A DNA stretch of 64,000 nucleotides from an uncultured Aliivibrio sp. (GTDB lineage: Bacteria > Pseudomonadota > Gammaproteobacteria > Enterobacterales > Vibrionaceae): NCBI RefSeq assembly GCF_946479765.1, contig NZ_CAMLHO010000016.1:1-64000 (forward strand), given 5' to 3'. The translations under genes and the position numbers were made by a program. This document shows positions 10,180 through 20,302 of this stretch, piece after piece (the stretch's first letter is position 1; the number at the start of each line of letters is the position of its first letter). The notes below the pieces were generated by a model, which ran no database searches, was not told where the DNA came from, and saw only the letters and a list, made by a program, of their open reading frames with translations.

Positions 10180-10982
10180 TGTCGTATTCATCAAAGCAGC
10201 AAGGGTTTACCTTAATTGAAATGATTATATCTATTGTATTATTGGCGATAGTGGGCATTTCTATTAGTGCTATTATTCAACACAGCATGACTCTCTACAC
10301 AGATACAACAACACGTGAAGAGTTACTGCTTCAAGGTCGCTTTGTAACAAACCGTATGCACAAAGAGATCAATGATGCAGTACCAAACAGTGTGCAAGTC
10401 AACTCAGCAACACATTGCATTGAGTGGCTACCGATCACCAATACTGCACTTTATGAAGATCTCCCTCTTGCACCTGAGCAAGCCAATACCATGAGAGTAC
10501 TACCAGAGCATAGTTTTATTCAATCTGAGCGGGTTGTTATTATGCCAATTAACGCGCAAGATTTACTAAATGATATTCCTACAAGTGGCTTATCTCGCGT
10601 TGCGGAAGTAAAAGGAAATATTAATTTTACTCCTGGAGATTCAGCGACCATGATTAATCTGAAATTTACTCAGCAGATAAGCTTTACTGCCAATTCTCCT
10701 GCCCATCGCTTATTCGCTTATCAAACTCCTGTCGCGTACTGCTTGGAAGGGTCTCAATTGTATCGCTACTCAAACTACCCTTTATCTCGCAGTGAGCTTT
10801 CTCCTGTTGAATTAAGTATTGGGACTAAAGATTTAATGACCGACAACCTCAAGAGTGTGAAATTTGATGTTGATCAAGCCTCATTAGTTCGTAATGGCTT
10901 GGTGAAACTGCAATTTGTCTTTACCGATAATAATGAAGATGTGAGGTTGGATCATGATGTCCTTATCACCAATACGCCATAA
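10179..10982 (+). CDS. mshO: MSHA minor prepilin MshO
   Basis: A 267-residue prepilin starting at GTG 10179, which shares its first G with the mshD stop; GAGG lies 10 bases upstream. The leader MSYSSKQQG is followed by FTLIEMIISIVLLAIVG, with Phe+1 and Glu+5 intact. The rest is a large globular domain, as in other MshO/PilW-like minor pilins. It is translationally coupled with mshD and overlaps mshP. Its probable role is priming or tip subunit of the pilus. Confidence 0.8.
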   Translation: MSYSSKQQGFTLIEMIISIVLLAIVGISISAIIQHSMTLYTDTTTREELLLQGRFVTNRMHKEINDAVPNSVQVNSATHCIEWLPITNTALYEDLPLAPEQANTMRVLPEHSFIQSERVVIMPINAQDLLNDIPTSGLSRVAEVKGNINFTPGDSATMINLKFTQQISFTANSPAHRLFAYQTPVAYCLEGSQLYRYSNYPLSRSELSPVELSIGTKDLMTDNLKSVKFDVDQASLVRNGLVKLQFVFTDNNEDVRLDHDVLITNTP

Positions 10983-11382
10983 ACAACAAGGGTCATCGCT
11001 GATCCTCACTATTTTTATTATCGTTGTGATTGGGTTTCTGGCCCTTATGATGACCAAAAACCAACAAAAAGTAAGTACTCACATCGTGACATCTGTTATG
11101 GGGACTCGAACTAATATGGCGGCACAATCTGCAGTACAAATGGACATTAGTGAATTCTATATGAACCAATCAGGCAGTTGTTATAGTCCACCGACCTATA
11201 CTTCAGACTATATTTTTGGTGGCGAAGGATTATCGCAATGCCGAGCTACCGTTGAATGCAAAACCGTGGGTAAAATGGACTCTGGAATTATGGTTCGTCA
11301 ACTTATCAGCACCGCACAATGCCAATTTGGTGCCACAACATTACAACGTATTATTAAAGTAGGTATTCGTAATGAAAACTAA
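10954..11382 (+). CDS. mshP: MSHA biogenesis protein MshP
   Basis: A 142-residue PilX-like minor pilin candidate. The N-terminus MMSLSPIRHKQQG precedes SSLILTIFIIVVIGFLALMM, a pilin-type hydrophobic helix without the Glu+5 residue, as is usual for PilX/MshP proteins. It overlaps mshO by 29 bases; a second ATG at 10957 is an equally possible start. Four cysteines sit in the C-terminal half. The next gene overlaps its stop. Confidence 0.78.
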   Translation: MMSLSPIRHKQQGSSLILTIFIIVVIGFLALMMTKNQQKVSTHIVTSVMGTRTNMAAQSAVQMDISEFYMNQSGSCYSPPTYTSDYIFGGEGLSQCRATVECKTVGKMDSGIMVRQLISTAQCQFGATTLQRIIKVGIRNEN

Positions 11383-14300
11383 TTTATCTCCTATTTCTCT
11401 TGTTTTTTTTCTTCTGTCTATCTCAGCTCAAGCTTTTGCGGCTTTTCCTACCATTAATGTTAATGCTATCTTCCCTGCGGTTGCACAAGGGCATTCACAA
11501 CGAGTAGGACAATGCTCATATACTCAATTAGCTATATACAATAATGCAAAAATCAAAGGCACCCAAGGCGCCAGTTTGAATTATTGCTCCGTCGTTAGCG
11601 AATATGAATTACCAGAAGACAGTTGTGATAACGGCAATGGCAGTTATCACCAATGTACAATCACAACAAAAAACACACAGGCTTTATCATTACCAACGTT
11701 TGAGTTAGGTCAATCAAAAAAAGACTATGAATGTAGCTCTGGTAGCCTAACACTAAATCCGAGAAAATATAGAAACATCACGGTTAGAGGGACTTGTAAA
11801 GCGAACATTCCTGAGCATAGTGGTACCACTTTTATACATCACCTTACGTTAAATGATACAACAATAACGTTAAACCCTGGCGATTATTGGATAGAAACAT
11901 TAAGCATGTTTGGCTCTGCAAAAATTAATGCCATCGGCAATGTTCGCCTATTCATCAACAATGATGTTAGCTTGAGCAATGATATATCCATCAATAAAGG
12001 GGCAGATAACACCCTATTTTTCATTGGCTATCAAAATATTACATTAAACGATAACGCATCTATAAACGGTTATGTATACGCTAATAATAATCTCGTATTA
12101 AACAAGCAATCTCATATTAACGGCAGCGTTTCTAGCCGAGATTTATTCATGGAAGCCACCAGTTACATCAATCAATTAGCATTGACTCCACCGACACCTC
12201 CACCTACACCTCTTAATCCGGTTTTATCTTTACGCTTAGATGAAACGTCATGGAATGGCACAAGAGGTGAAGTAAAAGACAGTTCAGGTAATGGCTTTGA
12301 TGGTACCGCTAAAAATAACCTTAACCCAAACAAAGATAATCCAGCCCTACCTATTAATAGGGTAAAAATGGGAACTTGTGGCTACGGTAATTTTAATAAA
12401 TCACAGCAACAATATATTGAGATCCCAAATAACAACCAATTATCTAATGAAAATGCAATCACAGTCAGTGCATGGGTCAATCCTGATTCATACCCTTCTT
12501 ATGGCGAGCTTAATACCATTGTATCTAAAAATGGTAACTATGAATTTCACTTAAACTCACAAGGTCAAGTGCTGTGGTATTGGGAACTAAAAGGCAGCCA
12601 GTACCCAATGACACTAACAACCACTCAAAAAATACCGAAGGGGACATGGTCGCACATTACGATTCGCTATGATGCTCGTAATCGCAAAAAAGCCACAATA
12701 TTTATTAATGGTATTGAAGTTCAATCTTATATAGATTCAAACTCGTCAACAAAGAAACTAAATACAAACAACCTGCCTTTACAAATAGGTAATGATTATA
12801 ACTTATCACTCACTTTTAATGGCTTAATTGATGAGGTAAATGTATTTAAACAAGCCCTATCAGACAGTCAAATTAAGCAATTATATGAACAACGTCACCC
12901 TTGTCCTGATGTTGTCCAACCAACCTGTTATGAAGATGATTTTGATACTACAAATTTAAACAACAGTTGGGTAACAAGTAAAAGTAATGGTAACTTTACA
13001 CCTAAAATTGTTCATGGTCGCTTGCAATTAACTCAAGCACAAAAAACACAATCAACCGCCTCATCTTATCAATATTTATTCCCAGCTCTTGGTAACAAGG
13101 TTGAAGTAGAATTTGATTATATGGCGTATGGGGGTAATGGTGCAGATGGTCTCGCGGTTGTATTTTCTGATGCAAAAATAACGCCTCAAGCTGGGGCGTT
13201 TGGTGGACCTTTAGGTTATGGCTTTAAATTAAAAAATAGCCATGAAAATCAGAAGCCTGGTTTTAAAGGAGGATGGCTTGGCATTGGTTTGGATGAATTT
13301 GGTAATTATTCTAAACAAGGAGGAAGTCAAAATATACCGAGTGGTGACTTAACCCCACAATCAGTTGTTCTTCGCGGCTCTGGTCAACAATACAGTGGTT
13401 ATAACTATATTTATGGCAAGAAAGTTCAAAATATTGATAATAATGATGGTTACTACTACACCCATCGTTACCGTATTACGATTGATTCAATAAATCAAAA
13501 TAAAGTAAATGTCATGGTTGAGCGAAGTGTGGTTCGCAGGGGAGATGCGCCTCATTTTAGCCGAATTATTGGTCCTATTGATGTTCTGAGTCATCAATAT
13601 AATCAAGATGATATTCCTGAAAACTTCATTATGTCCTTAACAGGATCAACGGGTGCTTCATATAACATCCATGAAATTGATAATTTCAAAATGTGTGCTT
13701 TGTATTCAAACCCCGTTGGTGAGCAAATTGACCACTTTGAATTTGATCATTCTGAACAAGGATCGACTTGTGATGCTTCTAATATAACATTGCGAGCGTG
13801 TGCGAATGCCTCTTGTTCGACTCTATTTACCGATGAAATTAACCTAACTCTAGACTCTAGTAATTTAGGGGCCGATGGTTATTGGTCAAACGGCAATCAT
13901 ATTACCATGAAAAATGGCATTGCAAATTTATCGATAGCAAAACCCACACAAGGTAATGTTATGTTGGATGTTAATAGCTCATCCCCATCAACTAAACCAT
14001 TCAGTAAAACGTTGTGTAGTATTAATGGTGGTTTATTAAGTGATAGTTATTGCACACTTAACTTTAAATCTGAAGGGTTAACGGTTGTTGTGCCTGATAA
14101 ACAGGCAAATAAACCTGTTGCTGCAACCATAAAAGGATGCGGAAACACTTTTACTGGCACAAAAAACATTCAGCTATGGTCTGATTATATTATGCCTAAA
14201 CAAGGTAATTTAATTGGTTCTCCTACACTTTATGGTTTGGTCAGTAATTCATGGAAAGATGTTGGAAAACAAGAAAAAACAGCTACCACATTTGCACTTA

Positions 14301-15793
14301 ATTTTGTAAATAACGAGGCTGAAATCACCTTAAATTATGCTGATGCTGGCCAGTTACAACTGAATGCTAAGTACATAAATGGATATAATCAAAGCATTAA
14401 AGGTAGCGACCAATTCGTCAATTTCCCTGTAGGTTTAACAGCATCCGTTACTGACAAAAATAACTCGAAATCCAATACTCTTTGTCTATCAAAAGACACC
14501 CGATGTTCTGTTTTTGCTCAGGCGGGTGAACCTTTTAATTTAAAGGTTCAGGCTCGCGCTTGGGAAAAAGATAATGACACGAATTTAATGGATAACCCAA
14601 TAACACCCAATTATGCTCAAGATAACTTGATTATCGAGCACCAATTAATCGCCCCATCTCAAACTATTGGTGGTAATTTAGGGTATCTACTGAACAACAC
14701 TTACAACCATATATCCAACACAAATAGCACAAATATCGTTAATCAAAGTATTAGTGAAGTTGGGGTGTTTTCTATATTAGTTACCCCTCCTTTTGATTAT
14801 CTAGGCAGTCAAGCTTATCAAATACGCTCAGCAAACACTGACTCTATTGGTCGTTTTATTCCTGCTTATTTTGAATTGTCTGCTGAACAGCCAACGATGA
14901 CCGATTCCTGTCGTTCATATACGTATATGGGACAATCTGTCGAGTTTGATACACTACCAACATTAGAACTGACACCTCTCTCTTACACTGGTGGACAACT
15001 GCAAAACTACAATATTGGCCAATGGTGGCGCTATAACAACACATGGGATTTTAGAACTTACACCGCAACACCTTCTGGTATAGCTGTGATTGATAGTGAC
15101 TCAACTTCTATTCTTGGCAGACATGCTGGTTTTGCCACTGCGGGTAATGTGGTTAAATTACCGCTACAGAATAAAGTGCAATTGCAAGATGCCAAGCTAC
15201 GCTATAGCAAACCGTATGATCCTATATTACCAACATCAGACACAATTACGCTTAGACTAACCGTCGATGACATTCTAGACCAAGATGGGGTTTGTTATAA
15301 AACAAATGCAATGGGAAACTGTCTTAATTACGATTTTCCTGCCACTCCTGAGCATCGTCAAGAATGGGGAAGAATTACAATGGAAGACGTGTATGGTTCT
15401 GAATTAAACCCATTGACTTCTCGTATCCAAACTGAATCTTATCTTGAAGGTAGGTTCATTAGAAATAATGACAATTGTACCTTGCTATCTACGGCAGATT
15501 TTAGCTTTGATGTGGGGAAAAACTCCGCAGCCTTACCAATAGGCAATAGGATGACTTCCGCCCATTTAAACAATACAAATATTACAGACGGCTTAACAAG
15601 TATGACGTTCTCCGCTCCTGGTAATGGTAATCAAGGACAAGTAGTGTCAACGCTTTCTTTATTAAATTTGCCATGGTTACAACAATATGCTGATGCTGAT
15701 CAATCTTTTCAAGATTCGATAAAAGCCCTCATTCATTTTGGGATTTATCGTGGAAGTGATCGTATTATATGGAGCCATGAACAAACAGACTAA
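11372..15793 (+). CDS. mshQ: MSHA biogenesis protein MshQ, large lectin-fold surface protein
   Basis: A 1473-residue exported protein with signal peptide (hydrophobic core, cleavage near AQAFA, residue 23). Residues about 150-270 form a repetitive beta region like that in MshQ (NDNASINGYVYANNNL). Residues about 282-515 are a LamG/concanavalin-like domain (TVSAWVNPDSY, LIDEVNVFKQALS). About 519-775 look like a second, L-type-lectin-like domain (GADGLAVVFSD, GGPLGYGF, LGIGLDEFG). The remaining 700 residues match the long C-terminal region of MshQ proteins (DUF6701-like). Its start overlaps mshP by 11 bases. The two carbohydrate-binding folds suggest a pilus-linked adhesin; that role is inferred. 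Confidence 0.82.
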   Translation: MKTNLSPISLVFFLLSISAQAFAAFPTINVNAIFPAVAQGHSQRVGQCSYTQLAIYNNAKIKGTQGASLNYCSVVSEYELPEDSCDNGNGSYHQCTITTKNTQALSLPTFELGQSKKDYECSSGSLTLNPRKYRNITVRGTCKANIPEHSGTTFIHHLTLNDTTITLNPGDYWIETLSMFGSAKINAIGNVRLFINNDVSLSNDISINKGADNTLFFIGYQNITLNDNASINGYVYANNNLVLNKQSHINGSVSSRDLFMEATSYINQLALTPPTPPPTPLNPVLSLRLDETSWNGTRGEVKDSSGNGFDGTAKNNLNPNKDNPALPINRVKMGTCGYGNFNKSQQQYIEIPNNNQLSNENAITVSAWVNPDSYPSYGELNTIVSKNGNYEFHLNSQGQVLWYWELKGSQYPMTLTTTQKIPKGTWSHITIRYDARNRKKATIFINGIEVQSYIDSNSSTKKLNTNNLPLQIGNDYNLSLTFNGLIDEVNVFKQALSDSQIKQLYEQRHPCPDVVQPTCYEDDFDTTNLNNSWVTSKSNGNFTPKIVHGRLQLTQAQKTQSTASSYQYLFPALGNKVEVEFDYMAYGGNGADGLAVVFSDAKITPQAGAFGGPLGYGFKLKNSHENQKPGFKGGWLGIGLDEFGNYSKQGGSQNIPSGDLTPQSVVLRGSGQQYSGYNYIYGKKVQNIDNNDGYYYTHRYRITIDSINQNKVNVMVERSVVRRGDAPHFSRIIGPIDVLSHQYNQDDIPENFIMSLTGSTGASYNIHEIDNFKMCALYSNPVGEQIDHFEFDHSEQGSTCDASNITLRACANASCSTLFTDEINLTLDSSNLGADGYWSNGNHITMKNGIANLSIAKPTQGNVMLDVNSSSPSTKPFSKTLCSINGGLLSDSYCTLNFKSEGLTVVVPDKQANKPVAATIKGCGNTFTGTKNIQLWSDYIMPKQGNLIGSPTLYGLVSNSWKDVGKQEKTATTFALNFVNNEAEITLNYADAGQLQLNAKYINGYNQSIKGSDQFVNFPVGLTASVTDKNNSKSNTLCLSKDTRCSVFAQAGEPFNLKVQARAWEKDNDTNLMDNPITPNYAQDNLIIEHQLIAPSQTIGGNLGYLLNNTYNHISNTNSTNIVNQSISEVGVFSILVTPPFDYLGSQAYQIRSANTDSIGRFIPAYFELSAEQPTMTDSCRSYTYMGQSVEFDTLPTLELTPLSYTGGQLQNYNIGQWWRYNNTWDFRTYTATPSGIAVIDSDSTSILGRHAGFATAGNVVKLPLQNKVQLQDAKLRYSKPYDPILPTSDTITLRLTVDDILDQDGVCYKTNAMGNCLNYDFPATPEHRQEWGRITMEDVYGSELNPLTSRIQTESYLEGRFIRNNDNCTLLSTADFSFDVGKNSAALPIGNRMTSAHLNNTNITDGLTSMTFSAPGNGNQGQVVSTLSLLNLPWLQQYADADQSFQDSIKALIHFGIYRGSDRIIWSHEQTD

Positions 15794-15829
15794 GTTCATA
15801 CAGATAGCCATAATTAATAAGGAAGCACC

Positions 15830-16753
15830 ATGAAAGACGATTACAGCTACCCAATTGGAACAAAAGGTCAGCCTTGGGGTGAAACCGAAAAAGCCGCGTG
15901 GCTTGCAACAATGACAGTAAAACGTTCATACCAAGATGAAGTAGCAACCAAAATTCATGCGCTTTCTGAGCGTTTTGATGTATCTCAATATGGCGCACTT
16001 TCTTATGACGAAGCACGCTTTCCCTTGTTCTGCATTAAAACTCGCCAATGGGATAATGCGAAACCAACACTTCTTATTAGTGGTGGCGTACATGGTTACG
16101 AAACCTCTGGCGTTCATGGTGCATTGCAATTTCTTGATACCAAAGCCGAGCATTACAACCAGTGGTTTAACATTGTAGTAGCACCTTGTGTTAGTCCTTG
16201 GGGTTATGAAGTCATTAACCGTTGGAACCCAACAGCAACTGATCCAAATCGCTCTTTTTATGCTGACAGCTCAACGGAAGAATCAGCAGCTTTAATGGCA
16301 TTAGTTGCTTCATTAGAAACACCTGTATTTGCTCATATCGATCTACATGAAACTACAGACAGTGATGAAACTGAATTTCGTCCAGCCTTAGCGGCTCGTG
16401 ATGGGTTAGCGTATATCGAAGGCTCGATCCCTGATGGTTTCTACACCGTAGGTGATACCGACAAACCCTCAGCTGAATTTCAAAAAGCCATCATCGATTC
16501 CGTTCGCACTGTAACGCACATTGCACCACCTGATGAGAACAACCAAATTATTGGTTCAGATGTAGTTCAAGACGGTGTGATCAATTATCCAACGAAAAAA
16601 CTAGGCTTGTGTGCAGGTCTAACAGATGCAGATTTTGTATCCACAACAGAAGTGTATCCCAATAGTGAGAACGTAACCGCTCAAGAGTGTAATGATGCTC
16701 AAGTAGCCGCTATTGTTGGTGGGATTGAGTACCTATTAAATAAAAACTACTAA
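15830..16753 (+). CDS. M14-family zinc carboxypeptidase / succinylglutamate desuccinylase-like hydrolase
   Basis: A 307-residue protein of the M14 / AstE-AspA superfamily. Zinc ligands are visible: GGVHGYETSG (HxxE at about residues 86-89) and HIDLHETTD (His at about 180). NRWNPTATDPNRSF supplies the usual Asn-Arg substrate-binding pair. AAGGAAG lies 7 bases before the start. It follows mshQ by 36 bases on the same strand without a terminator, so it could be read from the pilin operon, though no functional tie is obvious. Substrate (peptide or N-acyl amino acid) is unknown. Confidence 0.82.
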   Translation: MKDDYSYPIGTKGQPWGETEKAAWLATMTVKRSYQDEVATKIHALSERFDVSQYGALSYDEARFPLFCIKTRQWDNAKPTLLISGGVHGYETSGVHGALQFLDTKAEHYNQWFNIVVAPCVSPWGYEVINRWNPTATDPNRSFYADSSTEESAALMALVASLETPVFAHIDLHETTDSDETEFRPALAARDGLAYIEGSIPDGFYTVGDTDKPSAEFQKAIIDSVRTVTHIAPPDENNQIIGSDVVQDGVINYPTKKLGLCAGLTDADFVSTTEVYPNSENVTAQECNDAQVAAIVGGIEYLLNKNY

Positions 16754-17013
16754 ACCCTTCATTCTATTTATGAAATAGATGATTCAGTTCAAAAAGATCA
16801 TCCTTTGAATCATTCATCTATTCCATACTGTCTATTGATTACTTACGCAGCAAAAAAAGTATAATATAAATATTTATTAACACATTTCAAAATATCCCGC
16901 TAAACAACACCCTTACTTACACTATTTACACAATGCATCTTTGAAAAACTCGTACTTTGTTACATTCTTTTGATGGTAACATATAAAGAGTAATTATCTA
17001 AAAGAGAACCCTT

Positions 17014-18486
17014 ATGTGGAACAAACTAAATAAGTCCATGATGTTTTGCCAAATGATGTTTGGCTTATCATTCTATGGCGTAATGGTCATTTTAACGCGC
17101 TTTTTCCTTGAAGAATTAAACTATAGCGAAGCTGACACCATGATGGTTGTCGGTGCTTTCTCATCAATTGGTCCTCTATTTGCTATTGCTGGTGGTTTTA
17201 TTGCTGATAAATTTCTTGGCGCTTACCGTTCATTAACCATCAGTTATCTTGGTTTTTCTATGGGTTATGTTTTACTTGTCCTTGGTTCTTACACTGCTAA
17301 TGTTCCAATGGCATTATGTGGTATTGCCCTAGCAAGTTATGGCCGTGGGCTTATGTCTCCTTCTTATCCTAGTCTTTATAAGCGCACCTTTGATACTCAA
17401 GAGCACTTCGAAAACTGCTACCCAGTAAACTACTCAGTGAATAATGTTGGAGCACTACTAGGTCAGTATTTATTCCCAATGTTCGTTCTTGTGTTAGGCT
17501 TCCACGGAAGCTTCATGTTATCTGCAATTCTTGCCTTTTTTGCTTTAGCAACCTTAGTTATCTTCCGCAAATCTCTATTAACAGTCGGTGCCGATATTGA
17601 TAAGCAACCAGTGAGTACAAAAAATTGGGTTGCGTTTATCATTACTTCTGCAGCTATGATTGCACTGGTATTCTTTATGTTCTCAAACATGGATATAGGT
17701 CAAAACATCGTTTATGCGATTGGTCTTACTGCAATTGGTTACTTCATTTTTTTAATGTTGAAATCAGAAAAATCAGACGCATTAAAAATGGGCACGATTC
17801 TAATCGTAACCGCATTAACTACCGCTTTCTTTGTCTATTACGGTCAAATGATGACATCAATGACGATGGTAACCATAAATACCATGCGTGGTGATCTGTT
17901 TGACCTTATCCCGATAGCTCCAGAGGCCTCAATGGCGATGAATCCACTCTGGTGTATCATTGCTGGTCCTGTGATTGCGATGACATTCTCAGCCCTTGAG
18001 AAGCGCGGAATTCACTTTTCAACAGCAACAAAGATTGGTTTTGCTTTCATCTTAACGGCTATTGCATTTGGTATTTTAACCATGGCGGTAATGGGCGTAG
18101 GTGAAGATGCAATTATTCGACCTGAAGTTTTCCTACTTATCCATTTCTTCCAAGCGTTTGCTGAAGTTATTGTTGGTAGCTTAGTAGTTGCATTTATTTT
18201 ATCTGTTGCACCAAAACACATTGAAGGTTTCTCGGTAAGCCTTTTCTCTGTGGCGATGGCATTAAGTGGGATTATTGGTGCGGTATTCTCAACCTCTATC
18301 GCTCAAGAAAAAGGCCAAGTGATCACTCAAGAGTTTGTTCAGACTGTATATGGCGATTATTTCCAGCTACTCACTATTCTTGCCGTCGTCATGGTTGGTG
18401 TTGCTTTTGTTGCTTCATTTATCATTCGTAAAATGCTTGAAAGCAGTAAACAAGCTGAAATTGCTTTATCTGAATCAAATGCATAA
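17014..18486 (+). CDS. POT/PTR-family peptide transporter homologue, divergent
   Basis: A 490-residue inner-membrane protein with about 14 hydrophobic spans and POT/PTR2-like features, such as SYGRGLMSPSYPSLY in the N-terminal bundle and NYSVNNVGALLGQ, which corresponds to the NIG motif of helix 5. These transporters couple proton entry to di/tripeptide uptake. The proton-coupling ExxER motif expected in helix 1 is absent: the segment reads FCQMMFGLSFYGVMVILTRF. The role may therefore differ. It has its own promoter region and a strong terminator, so it is a monocistronic unit. Confidence 0.7.
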   Translation: MWNKLNKSMMFCQMMFGLSFYGVMVILTRFFLEELNYSEADTMMVVGAFSSIGPLFAIAGGFIADKFLGAYRSLTISYLGFSMGYVLLVLGSYTANVPMALCGIALASYGRGLMSPSYPSLYKRTFDTQEHFENCYPVNYSVNNVGALLGQYLFPMFVLVLGFHGSFMLSAILAFFALATLVIFRKSLLTVGADIDKQPVSTKNWVAFIITSAAMIALVFFMFSNMDIGQNIVYAIGLTAIGYFIFLMLKSEKSDALKMGTILIVTALTTAFFVYYGQMMTSMTMVTINTMRGDLFDLIPIAPEASMAMNPLWCIIAGPVIAMTFSALEKRGIHFSTATKIGFAFILTAIAFGILTMAVMGVGEDAIIRPEVFLLIHFFQAFAEVIVGSLVVAFILSVAPKHIEGFSVSLFSVAMALSGIIGAVFSTSIAQEKGQVITQEFVQTVYGDYFQLLTILAVVMVGVAFVASFIIRKMLESSKQAEIALSESNA

Positions 18487-18503
18487 CGTTTAATCTAAAA
18501 GAT

Positions 18504-18540
18504 AAAGCCCAACGCTCGTAATGAGGGTTGGGCTTTTTTA
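18504..18540. terminator. bidirectional intrinsic terminator
   Basis: Stem AAAGCCCAAC / GTTGGGCTTT with a 13-base loop, then T. It separates the POT-family gene from the converging hahK gene. Confidence 0.85.
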
Positions 18541-20286
18541 TGTCTTATTGTTACCAGAAAAAGAAGAACAACTCCATTTCTTCAACATGCTTTCTAATTC
18601 TTTTGCTTTATAGGGTTTATGTAAAATATCATCCATTCCTACATTTATGCAGCTTTCTATCTCGGTCGATGTGGTTCCAGCAGTAAGAGCAACAATAGGT
18701 TTAGTGTACCCTTGTTCTCGCAATCGTTTTGTCGCTTCAAATCCATCCATTATCGGCATCCGACAATCCATCAAAATAACATCCACACTTTCTTTTGCCA
18801 AAAACGTTAACGCTTCTTGACCATCATTTGCAAAACTTGGCTGTATATCTAGCTTCGCAAGCATCATGCTCAGGATAACTTGGTTCATTTTGATATCTTC
18901 TACCGCCAAAACGACAAGCCCTTTAATCGAATGCTGACAATTTAGACACTCTTTCGGCTGCATTTTCTTTTCAGCTTCGACCATTAAAGGGATGACAACA
19001 CTAAATACGGTACCTTTATTTAATTCACTTTCTAGCGTAAGTTCCCCTTCCATTTTTTCAACAAGTGACTTACAAATAGAAAGACCTAAGCCAGTACCTT
19101 CAAACTGCCTTTGGCTTGAATTATCAACTTGTGTGAATGGGTCGAACAACGTCGCTTGCTTTTCGATAGGAATACCGCAACCACTGTCTGATATAGAAAA
19201 ACAAAACGCATTATCTTTCCAAAAAATAGTAAATCGGATCTCTCCTTCTTTGGTAAATTTAATTGCGTTACCAATCAAATTAACCAACATTTGCTGAATA
19301 CGGTCAATATCTCCTAATAACTTATCAGGTAACGTGCCTTGAACCTCAACAGTAAACATCAGCCGCTTCTCTTCTATCTGATGAGCAAACATCTGCTTAA
19401 TTGTTTGAATTAACATCATGGGCTCAAATTGAGTAATCGTTAATTGAAACATCCCGGCATTCATTTTACTGAAATCAAGCAGATCATTAATTATCACCCG
19501 TAACATTTCACCGGATTGATGAATAGTGGTTAATAATGTTTGTTGATAACAGGTAATCTCACTGTCTTCCATTAACTCAGCAGATCCTAACAATCCATTA
19601 AGTGGCGTTCGTAACTCATGGTTTATCATAGCAACAAAATCACGGGTCGATTGCTCTGAGCTCTCTGCTCTTTGTTTTTCTTTTATCGTTTTTTCAAGTA
19701 AGTGTTGGCGAACAAATGCAGCGCCTAACATCTCAGAAAATAAACAAAATTGCTTTTCAATGGTTTGATGCCATGTAGGACTAGGCGCGGCATTAAAAAC
19801 AAAATGTAAAGCGCCACACCGCTCATCATTTTGATGTAGGTACACAATGATACGAGATTTATCTTCACTCCAATTAAACTCAGTATTCGAATGAAAAAAC
19901 TCATCACAATCACAATATTGACCTGCCGTTAAGATCGACTGGATATGACCATTTAATGTCGGAGACACCGTTAAGCGTAACGCCGAAATAACGTCAATAC
20001 TGGCTAAATCATCCAGTAAACGTTGCAGTAACACATTTGAAGGCGCTTCTTGCAAAAAAGCCTGATTGTAATCTAATAGAATCGCGTCCAAATAACTTTT
20101 AAATTGAAGTAAAACAACGTCTTTTTCAGCTTGTTCTTGAACAACGAATAACGTCTCTTCAACCAATTGTTTGGCCATGTAAAGTTCATGGCTTTTTTGT
20201 TCAAGTAAAGACTCAGCCGCTTTACGAGCTAATTTTTCTCGTTGGATTTTCCGATTTAATAGCTCAATCATTTTTTCGCTATCCAT
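18538..20286 (-). CDS. hahK: H-NOX-associated hybrid histidine kinase HahK
   Basis: A 582-residue soluble hybrid kinase. The N-terminus is a coiled coil (about 1-60) plus an input region to about 205. Then come a HisKA domain with phospho-acceptor in MINHELRTPLNG (His223), an HATPase_c domain (GNAIKFT, DSGCGIP, GTGLGLSICKSL), and a C-terminal receiver with phospho-Asp in ILMDCRMPIMDG (Asp507). There is no membrane span. It starts 16 bases after hnoX in the same operon; in V. fischeri and Shewanella the partner kinase is inhibited when H-NOX binds NO. The downstream phosphotransfer partner is not in the window. Confidence 0.88.
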   Translation of the reverse strand: MDSEKMIELLNRKIQREKLARKAAESLLEQKSHELYMAKQLVEETLFVVQEQAEKDVVLLQFKSYLDAILLDYNQAFLQEAPSNVLLQRLLDDLASIDVISALRLTVSPTLNGHIQSILTAGQYCDCDEFFHSNTEFNWSEDKSRIIVYLHQNDERCGALHFVFNAAPSPTWHQTIEKQFCLFSEMLGAAFVRQHLLEKTIKEKQRAESSEQSTRDFVAMINHELRTPLNGLLGSAELMEDSEITCYQQTLLTTIHQSGEMLRVIINDLLDFSKMNAGMFQLTITQFEPMMLIQTIKQMFAHQIEEKRLMFTVEVQGTLPDKLLGDIDRIQQMLVNLIGNAIKFTKEGEIRFTIFWKDNAFCFSISDSGCGIPIEKQATLFDPFTQVDNSSQRQFEGTGLGLSICKSLVEKMEGELTLESELNKGTVFSVVIPLMVEAEKKMQPKECLNCQHSIKGLVVLAVEDIKMNQVILSMMLAKLDIQPSFANDGQEALTFLAKESVDVILMDCRMPIMDGFEATKRLREQGYTKPIVALTAGTTSTEIESCINVGMDDILHKPYKAKELESMLKKWSCSSFSGNNKT

Positions 20287-20302
20287 AACTATCTCTTAAA
20301 CA

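Noticed and set aside
16760..16825. Imperfect inverted repeat after the M14 hydrolase gene.
   Set aside because: Arms differ by a 4-base insertion and no T tract follows, so a terminator is not supported.
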